Origin: Anoplopoma fimbria
Taxonomy: Eukaryota > Chordata > Actinopteri > Perciformes > Anoplopomatidae
DNA: 64,000 nt
Direction: 5' to 3'
NCBI RefSeq assembly: GCF_027596085.1
Contig: NC_072464.1
Span: 10,959,748-11,023,747 of the forward strand
Shown here: positions 1 through 13,300 of the stretch, piece after piece
Layout: each line of letters begins with the position of its first letter
Numbering within the stretch: the first letter of the stretch is position 1
Made by a program: the position numbers and the translations under genes
The notes under the pieces: model-generated
What the model was told of the DNA's origin: nothing
Database searches by the model: none
What the model saw: only the letters and a program-made list of their open reading frames with translations

Positions 1-986
1 AAAATAAAACAACCATAGAAGACAAAGTAAAAATTAAATGTACTCAATAAATACCTAATATTTATTTGTTATATACATCATTTTACAACAACAAAGGAGG
101 CAATGAGTTCAGATTTGTATTGCAGAAGATTTGCACTCTTTTGATACAACAATTCATGACCGCATTTACCTGAGCATTCCAGTGAGGCTTCAGCTCTATT
201 AACACTATCCTCATAGCTATTCAAAGCTTTCACATACCAGTGACAGAGGTGACCCAAGCAGGCATGCAATGTTTAGTTATAATCAGAAATATGCTGGTTT
301 TAAAATGTGAAAGTTAAGGGAAATAAAAATCAGAGAAAATAATTGTTGAAAACATGTGAAAAGACTGAACTATATCATACTGTATTGTGGAGTTGGACTT
401 CAAGATGTTTTTCATCGGATGGGAAACCTGATTTTATATACTTGCCTATTTTGTTTAATCATTCTAATTCGTCTTGGTGGTTCAAAACTCATGTTATGGT
501 ATGATAAACTCAGATCACATATTTATTTTTGCTTTACCAAGACTTAAACAAATCAATCATTTTGAATTTTGAATTTACTAAATAGTGACAGGATTAATAT
601 TAAAACACCATTTCATCAAAGATCATATGTTGGTATTTGAATCAGGTTTATTGTTGTTCTCTTTTAATGTGACAGTCGGAGTCTATGACAACATGGGATG
701 TTAAATACATTGTTAACTACTCGGCATAACAAAGTGCTTTGTCATTTTAAAACCCAAAGAAATAAAGTCAATGGAAGAGTATTGTTAAATTCAAACCTAT
801 GCTGCAGCCTAATATAGTCAGTTGCTTGTTTGCTGAGAAAGACATATTTAATACTTAAAAAAAAGAAAAAATCAAGTGTATTTAATGCACATAAACATCG
901 CTGCTAGATTAATTCGCTAAATAGGATTATCATTGGTTATGTCATCCAAGACACCCAATCATGCAGATCAACTGGGGACCTCACTA

Positions 987-1085
987 TTTAGTAAAATAGA
1001 AACTTATGTAGTAAATAGAAACTTATATATTAAATAGAAACTCATGTAGTAAATAGAAACTCATGCAGTAAATAGAAACTTAAGT
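987..1085. repeat. Minisatellite of about 20 bp in intron 2 of the left MORC3 copy
   Basis: About five imperfect units built around the core TAAATAGAAACT. The matching place in the right copy (about 14273-14316) has only one or two units, so the array differs in length between the copies. Confidence 0.7.
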
Positions 1086-1133
1086 AAAGCAGCCTAATTC
1101 ACTTGCAAATACTACCGTGTGATGATGACTCAC

Positions 1134-1623
1134 CTATGAGCTCAGCTATGGCGCTGAAGGGCCAGGTGTGGCTGGTGGAATTTGAATGAAGATACTTGGG
1201 ACAAAGCTGCGATGGGAGCAAATTATAAAAAGGTACAGAATAGTTAGACGACATCAACGTGGCTTTATTTTCATACATCAATCTTGTCGGAGGACGCCCA
1301 AGACAGTATTTTTTCTATGAATGGCTCTATACCAGCAAATGTGTTATGTGGTCAGGACACCCAAAACTGAAAGTGAAACTGTATTTTGTTTTCACAAATG
1401 TGATAACAGCAATGTGTGGAAATATTAATTATCAAAACATTTTGGAAAGAATAATATGAACTGTGAGAAACAATGGTGTCTTAGATAAGGGTATGAGGTG
1501 AGGCCAACATTGAAGAACATATATATAACGTTAATATTAAAATAAATATACAAAAAATAAAATAAAATAGTATTTTCTACTGACCGTACTGAGCGGGACA
1601 CCGCGGTTTGTTTGTGCCGCCAT
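1134..1623 (-). CDS. morc3: Partial tandem MORC3 copy: coding exons 1 and 2 only, cut by the window edge
   Basis: Exon 1 (1585-1623) encodes 13 residues beginning [13 protein letters not shown] and ends at a GTCAGT donor. Exon 2 (1134-1206) starts LCPKYLH and ends in the ATPase motif AIAELI at a GTGAGT donor, in phase 1. Both exons encode the same peptide as the complete gene to the right, and both keep splice sites and start codon. The next exon should supply the DNAYDP part; in the complete gene it lies about 215 bp past the point matching base 1, so it falls outside the window. I infer a second tandem MORC3 gene or a truncated copy. Nothing visible shows it to be broken. A 5'-only pseudogene cannot be excluded. 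Confidence 0.75.
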
Positions 1624-1970
1624 GTTTCAGTAAATACGGATGTCGGTAGCAGGTGTTGACGTAGAACTCACGGGATGACAAACCGTAAGACAGACGCCTC
1701 TTAAATATCGATGCTCGTCTTCCATGAATACAGCTGTGGAGGCGGAGCTTCACTCAAGTTGATTCAAAGCCCAACTTTGTTTCTGTGGAGTTGTTAAGAA
1801 GAGAATGATGTTGGCACTGGATGGGTGTCTACAGTTAGTTTGCATTATTCGTTTATGTCAGTTATATGTAAGTTTGTTACAGATGTAACTTTACTAATCT
1901 ACTATATGCATGGCGTGTTGTAAAACTGGATTGTACCCATCACTTTCTACCTCATTTGTGCAGTCATTTC

Positions 1971-2260
1971 TCTTTTAAATCACTTCTTAAAACACATTTT
2001 TATAGATTGGCTTTTATGTGATGTCGTCGTTTTATTGGTTCATTTTCATTTGGTCTTGGTGTTTTATCTTATATTTGTTTACTATATTTTACCATTATCA
2101 CTTGATTTTATTTATTTCATTATTTTGTTTGTTTATTTGATTGTCACTTGTTATTTCATTTAGTTTCTTATGCACTGTCTTGCTGGCTGGTCTGTCAAAG
2201 CACTTTGTAAACCTTGTTTTTAAAAGGTGCTATATAAATAAAGTTATTATTATTATTTGT
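1971..2260 (+). mobile_element. 3' end of an L2-type non-LTR retrotransposon
   Basis: The segment resembles teleost L2-like LINE or derived SINE 3' ends: AAGCACTTTGTAAACC, then GGTGCTATATAAATAAAG, then a (TTA)n tail at about 2243-2257. It interrupts sequence shared with the right duplication copy: the flank before it matches up to about 17094, and the flank after it resumes at about 17100. The insertion is therefore probably younger than the duplication. Confidence 0.6.
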
Positions 2261-2475
2261 CTATTTTTTTTAGTTATCACGTTTATATATTGCTGCACAA
2301 CCAGCTCTGTCTGCCATCCCAGTAGACCACAAAACAAAACACTTCAATACAAATACACTGTGCAATACTATAACTATAATTATTCTGTCTGTATTTATAA
2401 GATTTTTCTTTAGTTATTGTGGATTTTTTTTATTTTTCTTACTTATTTAAAATAAATAAATGAAATGTTTCTACT

Positions 2476-2580
2476 ATGTACCTTGTTTGCACTATATCTA
2501 TGCTGCTGTAATCCTGTACATTTCCCCGCTGCGGGACTAATAAAGGATTATCTTGTTTTATGTTATCTTATCTTACACCA
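2476..2580 (+). mobile_element. Fragment of a second non-LTR retrotransposon 3' end
   Basis: The text CCCCGCTGCGGGACTAATAA, followed by AGGATTATCTT and imperfect TATCTTA repeats, is typical of the short 3' tails of teleost LINEs. I cannot assign the family. It lies inside a 330-bp stretch absent from the right duplication copy. Confidence 0.45.
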
Positions 2581-3124
2581 GCAAGTTAGTCTGCAGCTGC
2601 GTCCTCAAGCTCCTACTGAGGGTTTTCATGTTGGTGCAATATTTGTTGTATGGAGAACAACTTTAATATGGAAAAGACATGTTTCTTCATTGAGCCATGG
2701 TCAAAAGGTTCTGATGATTGTGCACACTGATGTGATATTGAATATTGTATGACTGATGTGCATGAAACACAACCTTTTACCAGTTGGTAAAAGGTAAAAT
2801 GGTAACTATATTTGAGGCAGGAGGGTTTAGTTTTCAGTGTCTCTTCCTTGGACACTTCAGGTTGTGGGCAGGAGGAATTGGGCATCACAGCCCAATTACA
2901 TTACATTTTTTGTCATTAAAGTTTATTTAATGTCCATTTCTGATACCAAACTTTAACTATGTGCAACATAAAACAAACAATTTACAACTGATCCACCCCC
3001 CTCATCACCAGTCATATCCAAATCACTGAGTATTTTCAACTCCTCATGCCAGCAATCTTAGATTCCATGCCCCCTTTAGAACCCCCAAACTCATATCACA
3101 ACCATGGTCTTTAGTATCACCCGT

Positions 3125-3565
3125 CTCTCCAGGCGAGCTCTGTCGGACAGCCTGATGCAAAAGTGGAAGAAACTACCGTCAATCTGTTTCTTTCCTCAAA
3201 ATCTCTAGAACAACTGGGAGGAATGGTCATATCCAAATTACACAAATTTACAGTATTTCATATAAAGTCCTGTCTCAGGGGCCTGATGGATTTGAGCCAC
3301 CTTAACCATGTACTGTGAAATATGTCTTGTAGTATGTCAGTTTCTCCATCGTATATATTTGATGGACAATGTCTACCCAGTCCTCAGTCGAGGGAGCCTG
3401 GGGCTTCAGCCACTTGCGGGTTATCGTTTCTTTACCTGTAGCCAACAGAATAACCACAAGGGATCTATCCAGGGAGCAGAGCTTTTGTGGGATATTCCCT
3501 AGATATAAAACATCAAATCTATAAGGGATATCAGTTCTGAATATCTCCTCTAAAGTCTGAGGGAT
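3125..3565 (-). pseudogene. L1-like LINE ORF2 C-terminal remnant
   Basis: The minus strand from about 3546 to 3308 reads as an open segment of about 80 residues. It contains FRTDIPYRFDVLYLGNIP, then KETITRKWLKPQAPSTEDW, then IYTMEKLT. This matches the C-terminal tail of reverse-transcriptase proteins of L1/Tx1-type LINEs, where an ITRKWL-x-P-x-PT-x-DW pattern is usual. A stop follows, then non-coding tail sequence to about 3125. No RT or endonuclease part is present, so it is a 5'-truncated dead copy. It lies between the MORC3 3' end and the left MORC3 copy. Confidence 0.65.
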
Positions 3566-4109
3566 ATTCTATTAAAGTTTATTTTCATGCTTATACTTTT
3601 GTAGTTTTACTTAACTCATATTTTGGATGTAGGCATTTTACTTATAAGAGAGTATTTTGACACTGTGGTATTAATATGTTTTCTGAAGTAAAATAACTGA
3701 GTCTTGTTTCACCGATCATCATGGTGGCCTTTAAAACATTGATCAAACAATCACAACCTGTTAATGGCTTAGAGGGAGGATCTTGATAACACTTTTAGTT
3801 AAGTTTCAATTTCAGTTTTCAGAAATGTACAGTTTGACAGCCCTACCCTCTATGTTTGTCCTACCAGAAGGGTTCACCAGGATACTTATAACATGCCATA
3901 GAGCATTTCATCACAAAGCAAAGACAGAAAATATTAAAATATATTTCATAGAAAACATATAAAAAATGCGTCAATTCAAATCAAAGAGAAAACAGATAGC
4001 TTTCATTGTAAAACAAACAAAATCAGATACAGAGCCTATCTTTCATGAAAACCTCAACATAGCATTTGACTTCTATGATTCTACCCAGCAAAGCGAATAG
4101 CCTATAACA

Positions 4110-4115
4110 TTTATT
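4110..4115 (-). other. Candidate polyadenylation signal of MORC3
   Basis: AATAAA on the minus strand about 220 nt beyond the MORC3 stop codon. Another AATAAA overlaps the stop itself (4332-4337) but is too close to act alone. The true cleavage site cannot be seen. Confidence 0.4.
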
Positions 4116-4332
4116 TATGTACACTGTGGTTGTATTGTTTATACTGCTTTTATAGCAGTTTTCATCTGTTGAGATAAAGAAAGTGCAAAGCTGCTCATAG
4201 TTTTGAATTTACTGTTCATCAATAAGAAAACACCTTCAAATAAATACAACTTCATCTCCCACAATCATAAAATTCCCTTCTCATTATTTATAGGTGGAGT
4301 ACTGTTCTTCATTCCAGGATAATTTCAATTGT

Positions 4333-7300
4333 TTATTCATTTGTTGCGCTGTACCTCTGCCCCACCCATTCAACGGAATCCACATTTGAAAGCACCTGTT
4401 CAAGGATCTCATCAATTACATTGCACTCATAATTGACCTGGTCCAGGTCCAGAGCCGGCACGTAGGAGACGAGAAGGCGCCCGATGTTGTGCCTCAGCTC
4501 AATCAAACTGAAGGGAGGAGAGAATAGAGAAAATCTGATTTACAGCATTGTTCTTCTGGGTTGCTGATTTCCTCAATTGCTTTTTCAAATAGTGATAATT
4601 CAGTGACAATTCATGCAACGTGAAAGGAGAATGATTTTCCAATCATCTAACCTTCTTGATGTATCTGTGCTTGAATTTGTGTCAGACTCCGCTGTTGCTA
4701 ATGCTTCCTCTGGATCCGTTTGTATCGTAGAATCAGTGGTTCTGTGTGGAGTTGTGCTTCCCTCCTGAGCATTTTCCCTCTCCTGCTGCAGGCTCAACCT
4801 GAGCTCTTGACATTCGGATGCCAGGTTTGCCCTTTCCACCTCCATACTGTCCAACTGATGGAGTTGCAGATCCCCAGGAGAAAAGAAAATGAATGAAGGA
4901 GGGAGGGTAAGCAAGTCAACATATTTTAAAAAAGGTGTATATTTAGGGACTAAGCAAAAGACAATCATAATATATAACCAGACAACCTTACACAACTCAT
5001 TCTTTATGATTACTCTCTATAAATAAAGTGCACAGTCAATTTCATGTTTGGATTTGTTGTTAGAAAATATTTGTTGGGTATGTTCATGTGAGGCTGTCCA
5101 TGAGGAAGCAGACTTGGAAGCTGTTGGCTTTGGTGTTTTTATGGGATTTGTTGACAAAAATAAAAATAAAGACTACCAGTTCCAAACACAGCTAGAACAC
5201 TGACCTTTGTGCGAAGTTCATCCCTCTCCTTTTTACTTTGATCCAGTTCTCGCATCAGACAGTCAACTTGTAGTGCAATATCATCGATGTCCTTTTCTTC
5301 ACATTGGGCGGCACTGGTCTTGGTCTCAGAAGCTGTCATTAACAGCTCTTTGTCCTTAACGAGTTCATCGACTTTCTGTTTGGCCCTCTCAAACAGAGCT
5401 TTGTAGTCCCCGCCCCCCTCAGTTTCCTCCGTTTGGCTGCCCTGTTGAGAACACTCCTTCTTTACATTGATCCGAGACAGTTCCTCCAGTCTGCGTTGCA
5501 TGTCTTGCAGTTGGCAGGTCAGTTTTCGGACCTGCTCCTTGAAGGAGTCTCTCTCCACAGCTGTAGCCTGCATCAGCTCTAGGAGCTGGTCCTGCTGGTC
5601 CTGTACCTCAGTGACACTGGGGTAGTTAAGTGCTGAGTCTTTCTCATTACATTTATTCGCACAGGGAGGTCCTACAACTTTGTCACTATCCAGATGATGT
5701 GTCACTCCGTTCGGCAAGGTCTGGTTTTCTTGATCCATAGTGCGAGTGTCTCCACTGTTCTCGATCTTCATTGATCTCTGCTCAACAGTGCAGACACCGA
5801 TGTCCACATCTGAACTCTGTTCTCCACCACTCTTAGTGGATGTACTCTGCCCTGCTCTCTCCTCCCCTCCAGTTTGAATTTGGTCCTCCTCTTCCCTCTT
5901 CACTTTGGGTCCTTCTGTCTGGGTGGTGCTGCTGGTCACGTCTTGAGGAGGTGATGGGGAGTGACTGGTTCCCACAGCTGCAGACCCTGCAGTGCCTGTT
6001 CCTGCAACATTCGTCCCCGGGACATCATCCACAGCAGCATCATCATTGCACTCCAGAAGCATGCCGACGTTAGCATCACTTTGCTCTTGCTCTATCTTCA
6101 CATGAGTCAAATCGAAGCCTGGCGTGTTTGGTTTGGGGGTACAGGCGGTCTCCAAGATGAAAATGTCATCATCAGTATCATCATTATCATCATCATTTTC
6201 AATGAGCACTGATGGGGAGCTCTGCGGGCTCACATCCACTATTGTGGATGTACCTGAGGTGCCACTGATTTTAGGTCTTTTGGGCGTTGTTTGTGGAGAA
6301 GCAGGCTGTGTTCTTTTTCCCCTGCAATGCAGACAAAGCACCATAAATATGCTTCTTAAACAAATTCATATATATATATATCCGAGCTCACAAACAACAC
6401 AACATCATACCTGAGGCCCGTTGACAACGAGCATACACTAGAAATAACTGGAAGACCACTGTTACTGGAGGGGCTGAAAGCTAGAGAAAAAAAAAGGAGA
6501 TATATTTAATTTCATAAACACTCTCTGTGTCTCTCTCTGTCTCAGACACACACGCACAGACACACAAAGAGCATTTGTTCTTACCAGCTTGTGACAGTCG
6601 AGAGGACCTAAATGGAGAGGATTCAGCCCCTTGTGGTGATACAGTGTTAAACCTACGCTTTGGGGTAGTGGGGGTTGAGGGAGAATCGGCAGTCTGTCAA
6701 CAAGAAGAAACAAATAGAAAGATAAGACTAGAAAGCTTTACTATTTCCCAATGGGGAAACCTACCTGCCACCTAATCAACTCATACAGACAAACAATATA
6801 GATAATACATTCACCATAAAAAGTGATATGAGACATGATTAACAGCTGAAAGATGTTACATCTAAAAAACATATCTAAATGTGTTCCAAACATAGGGCTA
6901 TGTCTTTTTGTAATTACTAATAATCCTACACCATACCTACTTTTTGCTATTGGTTTATTAAAACTTCTAGTCATTACTCCCAACCTGCAGACGTCTATCG
7001 GCCTGTTTTAGCCTGTCGAGAGCAGCCAGACGTTCCTCATTGCGCTTTCTAGCGTCCTCAACCTAGGAAAATACAAATTCCAAAACGCAGTATTAATTAT
7101 GTATTAACCTTTAAATAACAAACCAATACTATTAGTAATATAACTGTTTATTCTACCTCGTCAAGAGGTGTTACAGGCAACATGTGGAGGAAACAACAAA
7201 AGCATGCAGAGAAATGGCAGGTGATTTACAATAAGGAATGTGTTTATTTTACCTTTTGTCTTTCCTTCTCTTGATTCTTTCTGTCTTCCTTCTCTCTGTA

Positions 7301-10300
7301 AAATAAATAACCACAAGGTAAATCCATTCAATTATTATGCTCCGTTAAAGTATTAGGGCTGCTTAATACAAAGAACATGCATTATTTACTAGGTCTAAAT
7401 ATTCTATTTCTATATCCATTTTTGGGGCAAAAGTTGTGGCAGTGTATATAAGTGAAAAGGGACTCACTGTTGTTTATAGGTCTTGCAGTATGAAGGTTGC
7501 TCATCATCAGAGTCCACAGGCTCCTGCTCCCTCTGGCAGCTCCTGGGAGGTCAAAATAGATAGAGATTAGAAAAGATCCAGTGAGTCTGAGCTGCGTTTG
7601 GGTTTATCCATTTTCTGACAAAATACCTCGATATCAATAATGTGTATATGCGTTATGGGCGCTTCAAACACAGAGAAATGTGCCAAAACTTGTTATATCA
7701 GACCCTTGACCCTTTGTATTTGTATTTCAATCGGAACCTGCAAATCCAATTGTAATCATATGCATGATTCATGTGATTCAATAATTTATATATCAGTTTG
7801 TGTTACTGGTGTGTAAATAACATGTCTGGATTTTTTTTGTTTTGTAAAAACCTCAAAAAGTTGTTGTAGTGTAAACGTGTTCTGGTAAATTATGCTACAT
7901 TCATTTTTAGATGTAGTAACAGTAACAAATATATTGTAGACCTAGAAATACTTTTACATAGCATAGTTTGGCATTGATTACAAAAAAATTGTTTATTTTA
8001 TCACATGAGATTACAATTATAGCAACAGGTTTTTTGATAATGCTCTAGTTACCTGAACTGAGGATCCGGGTTCATGCGGCAGAACCATTTTTCTGGCAGC
8101 TTGCTGCAGTTGATCCCATCCGGAAGTTTGCGCCAGAGCAAACAGTCATCACACTGCACCCAGTTTTGATCTGGGCGCTTCCTAAGTACATAGATAAAGA
8201 CAAGTATCAGAGCATACATATTTGATAGCGCTTATAGTTAGGGCTGGTTCAGGTTCGCCTTGGTCCAGCCCCTAGACATGCTGCTATATGCCTAGACAGC
8301 CGGGGGACTACCTAGGACACACTGAGCTCCTCTATCCTCTTCTCTCCCTCCATCTTTATGTATTAATCTCCTATTTATGCACATCGGAGTCCTTGTGCTT
8401 TCTCGCCTCACAGGTTTCCATGAATCGGGGTTATATCTGGACTGTGATCGTGCCTCCTGCTGTGGCCCTGCTGACACCCACTGCTACTACCACTATTATT
8501 ATTAGTCACATTACTATTATTATTCCCTGTACTATTAGGCTTATTGGCTTTGCTTCTACCCTGGAGTCTTTGTGCTTTCTCGCCTCGCAGGTTTCCATAA
8601 ATCCTGGCTGTACCTGGACTGTGGTCGTGCCTCCTGCTGTGGCACTGCGGACACCCACTGCTACTACCATTATTATTATTAGTCACATTAGTCTTACTAT
8701 TCCCTGTAACATTACGCTTATTGACTTTGCTTCTACCCTAAAGCCCTTTTTGCTTTCTCGCCTCGCAGGTTTCCATGAATCGACCGTGGTCGTGCTTCCT
8801 TCTGTGACCCGGCTGACACCCACTTACTTTTATTATTATTATTAGTCACATTACTAATACTATTCCCTATATATATCATTATTTTAATTCTACTATAGTC
8901 ATTGCTGCTTTTATTATAAGTAGTCTTAATTTTCTCCTTCGTTACTCTGCTTACTACTGTGATTATATGAATCATTCATGTCATATACATTGAATGTGTT
9001 GTAACTCTGTTATGTTGTTCGAGTTTTTCCTGTGCCGATGTGAGGGTTCAAGGACAGAGGATGTCGCATGTGTAGAGATTGTAAAGCCCTCTGAGGCAAA
9101 TTTGTGATTTTGGGCTATATAGAATAAACTGAATTGAATTGAATATAGGAAGTTTACATGGTTAGAAAAATATGCATGTAGAATACATGATGTCACTGCA
9201 AAATGTACTAACATGGTATCTTCCACTGGTGTGGTGGCGTTTGGTTCTTCTCTTCTTCTCTTGTAGCACATTTCATTCCAGTACTCCTCCAGTTTGGTGC
9301 TCAAATTGTTCATAGTTTTCCTGTACCAAGAAATTACACTTCTGCATTACTGGCCCTGTGCTGAGAAATAATCCAGTAACATGATTGCTACTATAAAAAT
9401 ATTGTTTTTGTGCAAGGCTCATGTTGAAACTAACTTAAACCTAAATCAGGCTGCTGTGATCAAAACAGAATTTGGAATTGGTGCCATTACCTGTACTTAT
9501 CTGTTTCATTAAAGCTCTGTTTGTTGTGGGTAGGTTCCAGAAAGTCACACTCTATGACCCCAATGACCCGCACACCTTTGTTGTTGGCCTGCGGACAGCA
9601 ACAATTCAGAATCATGAACACTGGTTAATGACATTTACAAAACTCTTGACAATATGTGTACTAAACAGCACACTAAACAAAGCAACACAACTCACCTTGA
9701 GCTGGCATCCGACACGTTCGTACGCTTTGATCAGCCGGTTCTTGTGATACATCATAATGCCATACTGGTCTTTACTTTTGGTGTTATAGCCGAAAGTAAT
9801 AGGAATACGTTTGTTCTGAAATAATGTTTAAGGAAAACTCAAGAAACACTTCCTGTGAACATACGAAATGTCCCAAATTAAATATATTTATCAATACTCT
9901 GCAATGAAAGGATACCAGGAAAGTGGGCTTGTAGTGGTCCTTCCTGACGAGGGCAAGACTCTTAGCAACGAGCAGAGTGTTCACCTTTTGACCACGAATA
10001 ATGATCTGCATCCTGGGCTTCAGGTAGAGAATACTGCAATAGGCCTACACCCATCAAAAAACATTTATTAATTATTTACTCATGCAAATAGTAAGCGATC
10101 AAGAAAATTTTAAATATTCCAGAGTGTTTTTCTGTTGAAGAGAACACAGATTACCTATAATTAAATGGACAGCTGGGTCAGCTTAAAAAATAACGCATGT
10201 TTAAAGAAGTGGGTGATATGGTTTTTAAACAGTAAGTTAAATTACTTTGTTAAAAAGTCTTAAAACGACATGTTCTACTTACATAATACAGACGCTGTGA

Positions 10301-13300
10301 ATGTGCACATTGGACCACGATTGGACTCAATTTTGATGCTTGTATGCTTAACATTAGACACATTAGTGACTGTGTGTGTATAAGGTATACAAAATGATGC
10401 CTGAGGTATAACTCAATCATTAAGAATTATTTGAAGACACACAAATTACTGCTCCTTACCCGCAGAGAGTAAAAACTCTCAGGGATGTTTGAAGTGACCT
10501 TGTCTGGATGTTGAGTGTCATTCATTTCCTCGTAGACGTCAGATGGAATTCGGATATCGTAACGATCCTTCTTAAAATCAAACTCAGTTGTTCCAGAAGA
10601 TGTCCTGTTGAAAACATAAACATGTCTTTTAGTCTTTGGGTTATCTGGTCTCCCTGAGGCTAACACAGATTATTCTTGAATTAAGGGAAAAAAGACCATC
10701 TGTAACAAACAGACAATCACATGCAGCACTAGTGTTATTGATTATTAGTAACAAAGTTTAACAACCTGTTTGTTGGAAGCACAGCCATCAGGCTGCTGTT
10801 GACAAATTGTTGTGCAACAAATAATACTTACAAATTGATACACACATGCAGCTGAATGTTATTTATTACCTCTAACTGTAATTTTGTTCACGTTAGTTTG
10901 CTGTAGGAATGATGTCCTGAGTGTTAAATGGTTAGTAGTTAGGGTGTTGAAATATCTTCTTTATCTAATCATTGTATATAAAGCTGTCTGAAATAAAACA
11001 TTAAAAATGTGTTTGTAAGTAGGAACTACAGACAGACCTGCGGAGATTCCAGATGATGATCCGTGTGCCAGTTTTCTGTGTGGACCAGTTGGAACTGATG
11101 GCTTTGACCTCAATAAGCAATTCTTCCTCCGTCTTGAAAGGGGAATAGCGCAGGATGTCCTGCAGACTGGCTTTGTGCTCCTGTCTTACACTGAGTAAAG
11201 CCAAAGTTAAGTGCAACTTGTATGAAAAAATAAGGAGAAATGGAAATATGACCATCTGGTGTAAGATTGAGAGAAAATGTGCTTGTTTAAGACATATCAA
11301 ACTCACAGAAGATCTGTGTAGACTTCTATCCAGCCCACATTAAATACTTTAAAAAAGTGAGTAACTACAAATGGACCCATATCAAATCATGTTCCAGACT
11401 GACACCAGTATGTTAAATTCAAACTGTTTGAGTGTACATCAGATGCAATACGCCTTAATGCAGTAGATGAAGGATATACTTGTCTGTCTGTCTCTGTTCA
11501 AAGCAGACAATAGGTACACTTATTTGGTTAGCTCCAATCTCTTCCAGGTAGGTTTGAGAGAGCATCCCAACACATGAAGCCCTCTCCGACTTCGAAAACA
11601 CGATGGCGTCCTTGCCAAGACGCATGGATCCAGACTTGAAACCGTTGCCATACATACCGATTGGCTTAATACCCTTTATAGCAGTCTTGTCACTGTACCC
11701 AAAGCTAAAAGGGGGAAATGGATATATATTATTTAGTGAGCATATGAATCATGTCAGGATTCAAACATCAATGCAGCATCATGTACAACATTGGTTTATA
11801 AAAGGTTTAAGCAATGATCATAATGTATGCCCGTGTTGGCAGTGTAATGTCAATGTCCAAAGGGTCATTATACATTTCACATATTTTCCCTCAAAACAAT
11901 ACCAAGTAGCAGTACCTGAGCATCTTGTGCATTGTTTCATAGTCCAGTCCATTTCCATTATCCATAAAGCTGAGGCATTCTTGTCCTTGGACCATAGTCT
12001 TATCAATCCAGAACTGTTTGGCGCTGACATCTGGATCATAGGCATTGTCTGTCAAAAGAAACAAATTTAGGACTAAATTAAATTCACATAAGAATCTCAA
12101 CCTCCAGCAATTAAAGTTCTCACTATTCCGCGTGTTACAGTTAAGTTACTGCTCACAAAGTGCATCGCTGTTCTTATTGCACTGCAGAGCAGGATTGCAC
12201 AAATGATAGGTGGAGTATATGCACCAAATATTTGTTTTTCTACAGAGCTCCGATAGTTATCTAAAAATAAAACAACAATAGATGACAAAGTAAAAATTAA
12301 AAGTTCTCAATAAATACCGTATCATTCTACAACAACAAAGGAGGCAATGAGTTCAGATTTGTATTTCAGAAGATTTGCACTCTTTTGATTCAATAATTCA
12401 TGATTGCATTCACCTGAGCATTCTAGTGAGGCTTCAGCTCTATTAACACTATCGTGCTTGAGAAAGGTGACTCAAGCAGGCATTAAATGTTTAGTTATAA
12501 TCAGAAATATGCTGGTTATAAAATGTGAAATTTAAATTTAAGAATTATTTTTTCACAAAAGTTCTTCACATATACATTAAAGTCCAGGTAAATTAAAATC
12601 AGAGAAAATACTTGTTGAAAACATGTGAAAAGACTGAACTATATCATAAGATATCGTGGATTTAGACTCTTAAACTTATTAATCATTCAAATGTGTCTGG
12701 GTGGTAAAAGGAAATGATTCTCTAGTGCAGGGGTCGGCAACCTTAACTATCCTCAGAGCCATTTTGCCCTATTTTCCACCAAATAAAACTTGTCTGGAGC
12801 TGCAAAAGCTATTTGATATCACATCTTATAAAATGTTATATATAGTTATATATACAAAAACTATAGTCTGTTGTATTTATGAAATTATAGAAGAAGAATA
12901 AATACAATTCTTGACTTTTTACTGCTATTTTACCTGTTATAACAATATCAAACTCTTATGAAGAGGAGAAAAATACACTGGCATGTGTAGGCCTTCGTGA
13001 AAGTATATTTTCGCTCTTTTTCGCTCATCTCCAGCTTGATATACGTATTTCAGCAAATGCTGTGTGCTTGTTCTAAAAGTGTCTTTCAACATTCATTTTT
13101 TTGTTGTTTGCCAATTAATCGCAACATATCAAGCATACAGGTAAGCCAGCATCGTTGGCAGTGAAAGCAAATAAATACTTCCACGCAGAATTAAACTCTA
13201 TTTTCCTCTGTGACTTTTGTTTTCTTGTATTTCTGTTTACCGAGGGCGGGGGTCTGCAAATCATGATTAGCCACCTCCAGGGAAAGGCGCTTGACAGCGA

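Larger units (their letters stand above)
1..2920. repeat. Left copy (B) of a segmental duplication carrying the MORC3 5' end
   Basis: The block matches about 12262-17290 in the same orientation. It covers intron 2, exon 2, intron 1, exon 1 and promoter-side DNA of MORC3. The match starts at base 1, so the copy continues beyond the left edge. Near-identical landmarks are the stretch starting at base 1 (against about 12262), exon 2, exon 1 with its flanks, the stretch near 1790 (against 16787) and the one near 2630 (against 17155). Copy B lacks the hAT element at 12728-13762 and about 1 kb corresponding to 15775-16785. It carries its own inserts near 1971-2260 and 2280-2610. The boundaries were judged by eye. 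Confidence 0.75.

Noticed and set aside
1099..1281. 60-codon frame treated as a complete small gene
   Set aside because: Its second half is MORC3 exon 2 and its ends are intron sequence beyond the splice sites.
5840..6414. Plus-strand frames of 77-96 codons
   Set aside because: They are shadows of MORC3 exon 17.
8288..8845. 185-codon plus-strand frame
   Set aside because: It is the tandem unit of an intronic repeat read three times, with no protein features.
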